A stretch of DNA of 64,000 bases from an uncultured Bacilli bacterium (GTDB taxonomy: Bacteria > Bacillota_I > Bacilli_A > RF39 > UBA660): assembly GCA_934096985.1 (NCBI GenBank), contig CAKONC010000004.1, positions 62,001 through 126,000 on the forward strand, in the 5' to 3' direction. The position numbers and the translations under genes are program-made. The notes beneath the pieces are model-generated. The model had not been told where the DNA came from, made no database searches, and worked only from the letters and a program-made list of their open reading frames with translations. This document shows, in pieces, positions 61,462-64,000 of the stretch (position 1 is the first letter of the stretch; each line of letters starts with the position of its first letter).

Positions 61462-61971
61462 ATGAAAAAAATTATAATAGTATTAGGTATTATTATGATG
61501 TTTGTATTATTTAGTCAAAAAAAAGACAATATAGTTATTCCAAATGATGCAATTAGATACAGAATTATTGCAAATAGTGATTCTGACATTGATCAAAAAA
61601 TTAAATGGGAAGCTAATAAAGAAGTTTTACCGATTATTGTAGATGTAATGACTAATTCTAAAACAAAAGATGAAAGTAAAGAAAATATATTAAATATTAT
61701 TGATAAAATAGATCAAAGATTAAACCAATTTGATATTGATTATAATGTAAATTATGGTTATAATTACTTTCCTTCGAAAACGTATTCAAATGTGAGCTAT
61801 AAAGATGGGTATTATGAGTCTTTAGTTATAACTTTGGGAAATGGGTTAGGTAATAATTGGTGGTGTGTTTTATTTCCACCATTATGCTTACTTGATGCCA
61901 CAGAAACAGAACTTGATAATGTGGAATATGATTTATATGTAAGAAAAATTCTTAATAAGTATCATAATTAA
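61462..61971 (+). CDS. spoIIR: Stage II sporulation protein R
   Basis: 169 residues with an N-terminal signal/membrane segment and the SpoIIR core: AIRYRIIANSDSDIDQKIKWE, then YFPSKTYSNVSY and GNGLGNNWWCVLFPPLCLLD. In Bacillus it is secreted from the forespore to trigger SpoIIGA processing of pro-sigma-E. The ATG at 61462 follows GGTGA. Located after prmC as in Bacillus. Confidence 0.93.
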   Translation: MKKIIIVLGIIMMFVLFSQKKDNIVIPNDAIRYRIIANSDSDIDQKIKWEANKEVLPIIVDVMTNSKTKDESKENILNIIDKIDQRLNQFDIDYNVNYGYNYFPSKTYSNVSYKDGYYESLVITLGNGLGNNWWCVLFPPLCLLDATETELDNVEYDLYVRKILNKYHN

Positions 61972-61995
61972 AATATTAAATTTATATAATATAGC

Positions 61996-62526
61996 ATGAA
62001 TATAGTCATGCTTTTATTAATTGGATTGTCGTTATCAATGGATTCATTTTCTCTTTCTTTATCAGTTGGAACAATGAATTATTCATTTAAAAATCATTTG
62101 TTATTATCAGTATGTGTGGGCATTTTTCATTTTATTATGCCAATGCTTGGAACAATATTAGGCAATTCTATTTCCAAAAATTTTAGTATAGACTCTGATA
62201 AATTACTATTTTTTTTATTTCTTTTTATTTTTATAGAAATGGTTTTGGATTTATTTAATAAATCAGAAAAAAAAGTAAATTTATCATTAGCAAATATGCT
62301 TTTATTTGCTTTTTCAGTTAGCTTAGATAGTTTTACAATAGGAATCGGTCTTAATAATATTACTACGTTGCCTATATTAGGATATTTTATTTTTATGATA
62401 TGTGCTTTTACATTTACTATAGTGGGATTAACAATTGGAAAGAAATCTTATAATAAATATGGCTTAATTGCAAAAATTATCGGATTAATAATTATTTTAT
62501 GTTTAGCAATATCTCAAATATTGTAA
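61996..62526 (+). CDS. mntP: MntP-family manganese exporter
   Basis: 176 residues, six membrane helices. Two repeat aspartates are in LSLSMDSFSLSLSVG and FSVSLDSFTIGIGL, as in the MntP/YtaF family. Substrate (manganese) is by family; position beside spoIIR matches ywlD of Bacillus. Confidence 0.85.
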   Translation: MNIVMLLLIGLSLSMDSFSLSLSVGTMNYSFKNHLLLSVCVGIFHFIMPMLGTILGNSISKNFSIDSDKLLFFLFLFIFIEMVLDLFNKSEKKVNLSLANMLLFAFSVSLDSFTIGIGLNNITTLPILGYFIFMICAFTFTIVGLTIGKKSYNKYGLIAKIIGLIIILCLAISQIL

Positions 62527-62542
62527 ATAAAATGCATATTGT

Positions 62543-62571
62543 TTGACTATGTTATAAAAATGGTTTATGAT
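62543..62571 (+). promoter_or_regulatory. Promoter of murA
   Basis: TTGACT (62543-62548) and TATGAT (62566-62571) with a 17-base spacer; about 95 bases before the murA start. The leader between shows no clear riboswitch. Confidence 0.7.
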
Positions 62572-62665
62572 AAATTTAATAAGAGTTTTTTCATAATAGC
62601 TCTGTATTTAGCATAGAACTTAATGAAAGCATTTATATTTTTATAGATGAATGTGGTGATAATAA

Positions 62666-63934
62666 ATGAAACAAATAATTATAAATGGTGGCAATACCTT
62701 AAGTGGAGATATAACCATAGGTGGTGCTAAAAATAGTGCAGTAGCATTAATCCCTGCATCTTTACTTGCTAGCGGTAAATGTAAAATAAATAAAGTACCA
62801 AATATATCTGATAAGGATGCTCTTTTTAATATTTTAGATGAATTAAATGTTAGTTATAAATTTGACGATACATCAGTAATTATAGATTCAAATAATTTAT
62901 GTAATAAAGTTATTTCTGAAGAACTTTCAAGTAAACTTAGAGCATCATACTACTTCATGGGGATTTTACTTGGAAAGTATAAACATGTTGAGATGTATTT
63001 CCCAGGTGGATGCAATATTGGTACTAGACCAATAGATCTTCATTTAAAAGGTTTTGAGGCATTAGGTGCTAAAGTTACTCATGATGAAGATTCACATAAA
63101 TATATTTTAGATGCAAAAGAACTAATAGGAACAAGAATATATTTAGATTTTGCTTCAGTTGGAGCTACAATAAATATTATGTTTGCTGCTACTTTGGCCA
63201 CTGGTACAACAATTTTGGAAAATGCTGCTAAAGAAATAGAGATTATAAACATTGCAGAATTTTTAAATAATATGGGAGCAGATATTTCGGGAGCTGGCAC
63301 ATCTACAATAACAATTAATGGTGTAAAATCATTACATGCTGCAGAAATTGATGTTATACCTGACAGAATTGAAGCAGGAACATATTTAATGATTGGCGCT
63401 ATGGTAGGTAAAAATTTAACTGTTTGTGGTGTAATACCTGAGCAAATTAAAGCTTTATTAGATAAATTTGATGATATGGGAATAAGCTATGATGTAAAAG
63501 AAAATAGCGTAACTATTTCTAAGTGTAATAATATTAAACCAATTAACATAAAAACTTTAGTATATCCTGGATTTCCAACAGATTTAGGTCAACCAATGTC
63601 AGTATTATTAACTCAAGCAAACGGGGTTTCTTATTTCGAGGAAACTATATGGGAAAATAGAATGCAACATGTAAAATACCTAAATATGATGGGTGCTAAT
63701 ATAAAACTTAATGATAATACACATGCTATAATAACAGGACCAACTGAGTTAAAAGGATGTCATATAAATGCTACAGATTTAAGAGGGGGAGCTGCACTAG
63801 TTATGGCTGGTCTTGTTAGTAATGGGATAACAACTATTTCTAACATAGAATATATTTTAAGGGGCTATGAAAATTTGGTAAAAAAACTTACTAAAGTAGG
63901 TGCAGATATAAAAATTATTGATGAGGAAAATTAA
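62666..63934 (+). CDS. murA: UDP-N-acetylglucosamine 1-carboxyvinyltransferase
   Basis: First committed step of peptidoglycan synthesis, 422 residues. K22 in IGGAKNSA and the active-site cysteine C116 in FPGGCNIGTRPIDLH (the fosfomycin target) are present, with the C-terminal RGGAALVMAGL. Starts at ATG after GGTGAT. The next gene overlaps its end. Confidence 0.96.
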   Translation: MKQIIINGGNTLSGDITIGGAKNSAVALIPASLLASGKCKINKVPNISDKDALFNILDELNVSYKFDDTSVIIDSNNLCNKVISEELSSKLRASYYFMGILLGKYKHVEMYFPGGCNIGTRPIDLHLKGFEALGAKVTHDEDSHKYILDAKELIGTRIYLDFASVGATINIMFAATLATGTTILENAAKEIEIINIAEFLNNMGADISGAGTSTITINGVKSLHAAEIDVIPDRIEAGTYLMIGAMVGKNLTVCGVIPEQIKALLDKFDDMGISYDVKENSVTISKCNNIKPINIKTLVYPGFPTDLGQPMSVLLTQANGVSYFEETIWENRMQHVKYLNMMGANIKLNDNTHAIITGPTELKGCHINATDLRGGAALVMAGLVSNGITTISNIEYILRGYENLVKKLTKVGADIKIIDEEN

Positions 63935-64000
63935 AAGAAGATATAAATTATTAATAATAATTATTCTTTCTGGATTATTAGTTATTATTAGTTATAAATT
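63921..64000 (+). CDS. spoIID: Start of a membrane/exported protein, probably SpoIID (cut by window end)
   Basis: An ATG at 63921 overlaps murA by 14 bases and opens MRKIKRRYKLLIIIILSG, a basic start followed by a hydrophobic signal-like segment; the frame is still open at the window end. In Bacillus the gene after murAA is spoIID, which has the same kind of start. Identity rests on position. Confidence 0.5.
   Translation, partial: MRKIKRRYKLLIIIILSGLLVIISYK

Noticed and set aside
1..64000. Mobile elements, prophage, CRISPR, tRNA and rRNA genes
   Set aside because: No transposase, integrase, spaced direct repeats, or cloverleaf/rRNA signatures were recognised; gene spacing is tight and content is core.

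Overview
The window is a gene-dense, very AT-rich chromosome segment centred on the replication origin (about 48 kb) of a low-GC Gram-positive bacterium. Gene content and order (S10-spc-alpha ribosomal cluster, dnaA-dnaN-recF-gyrB-gyrA, rpmH-rnpA-yidC-jag-mnmE-mnmG-rsmG, metG-tatD-ksgA-yabG-veg-spoVG, recR-bofA, prfA-prmC-spoIIR, murA-spoIID) are those of class Bacilli. An RNA polymerase delta subunit, ComK, Spo0A and several sporulation genes support this. TGA is used as a stop (map, yabG, pth), so this is not a code-4 Mollicute. The overall picture suggests an uncultivated, reduced but endospore-lineage Bacilli group; the exact order is inference.

Layout: 1-13.1 kb holds rpoA (cut by the window edge) back to rpsJ, the S10-spc-alpha operon on the minus strand, with no rpmD (L30). 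13.3-20.3 kb holds gpmI, spo0A, pgk, gap, a TGS/uridine-kinase-like gene, and clpP on the plus strand. 20.3-29.5 kb holds divIC, yabQ, yabP, spoVG, veg, yabG, ynbB-like, an SDR gene, ksgA, a 3D-domain protein, tatD, metG, dut behind a Met-specific T-box, and spoVT. 29.6-38.8 kb holds mfd, pth, trmN6-like, ricT, holB, bofA, recR, ybaB, dnaX, tadA and a 71-nt SRP RNA. Three perfect parS sites follow, then gyrA, gyrB, recF, comK, dnaN and dnaA. The oriC intergenic region (47,944-48,353) is where the main coding strand switches. To the right, on plus, are rpmH to rsmG and a ParB/Noc-family gene, then a class A PBP on minus, then argS, rpoE, prfA, prmC, spoIIR, mntP, murA and the start of a probable spoIID.

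Nearly every gene left of oriC is on minus and nearly every gene right of it on plus, so transcription follows replication; clpP and the PBP are the two main exceptions. Most genes are ordinary core genes. The points of interest are regulatory: a Spo0A whose phospho-acceptor aspartate is replaced by glutamate, perfect 0A boxes upstream of spo0A and comK and inside oriC, a comK lodged between dnaN and recF, and a ParB/Noc protein with mixed specificity residues, no C-terminal dimer domain and no adjacent ParA. Others are DnaA boxes with a shifted consensus, a T-box controlling dut-metG, and an unusually short L34. I saw no mobile element, prophage, CRISPR array, tRNA or rRNA gene.
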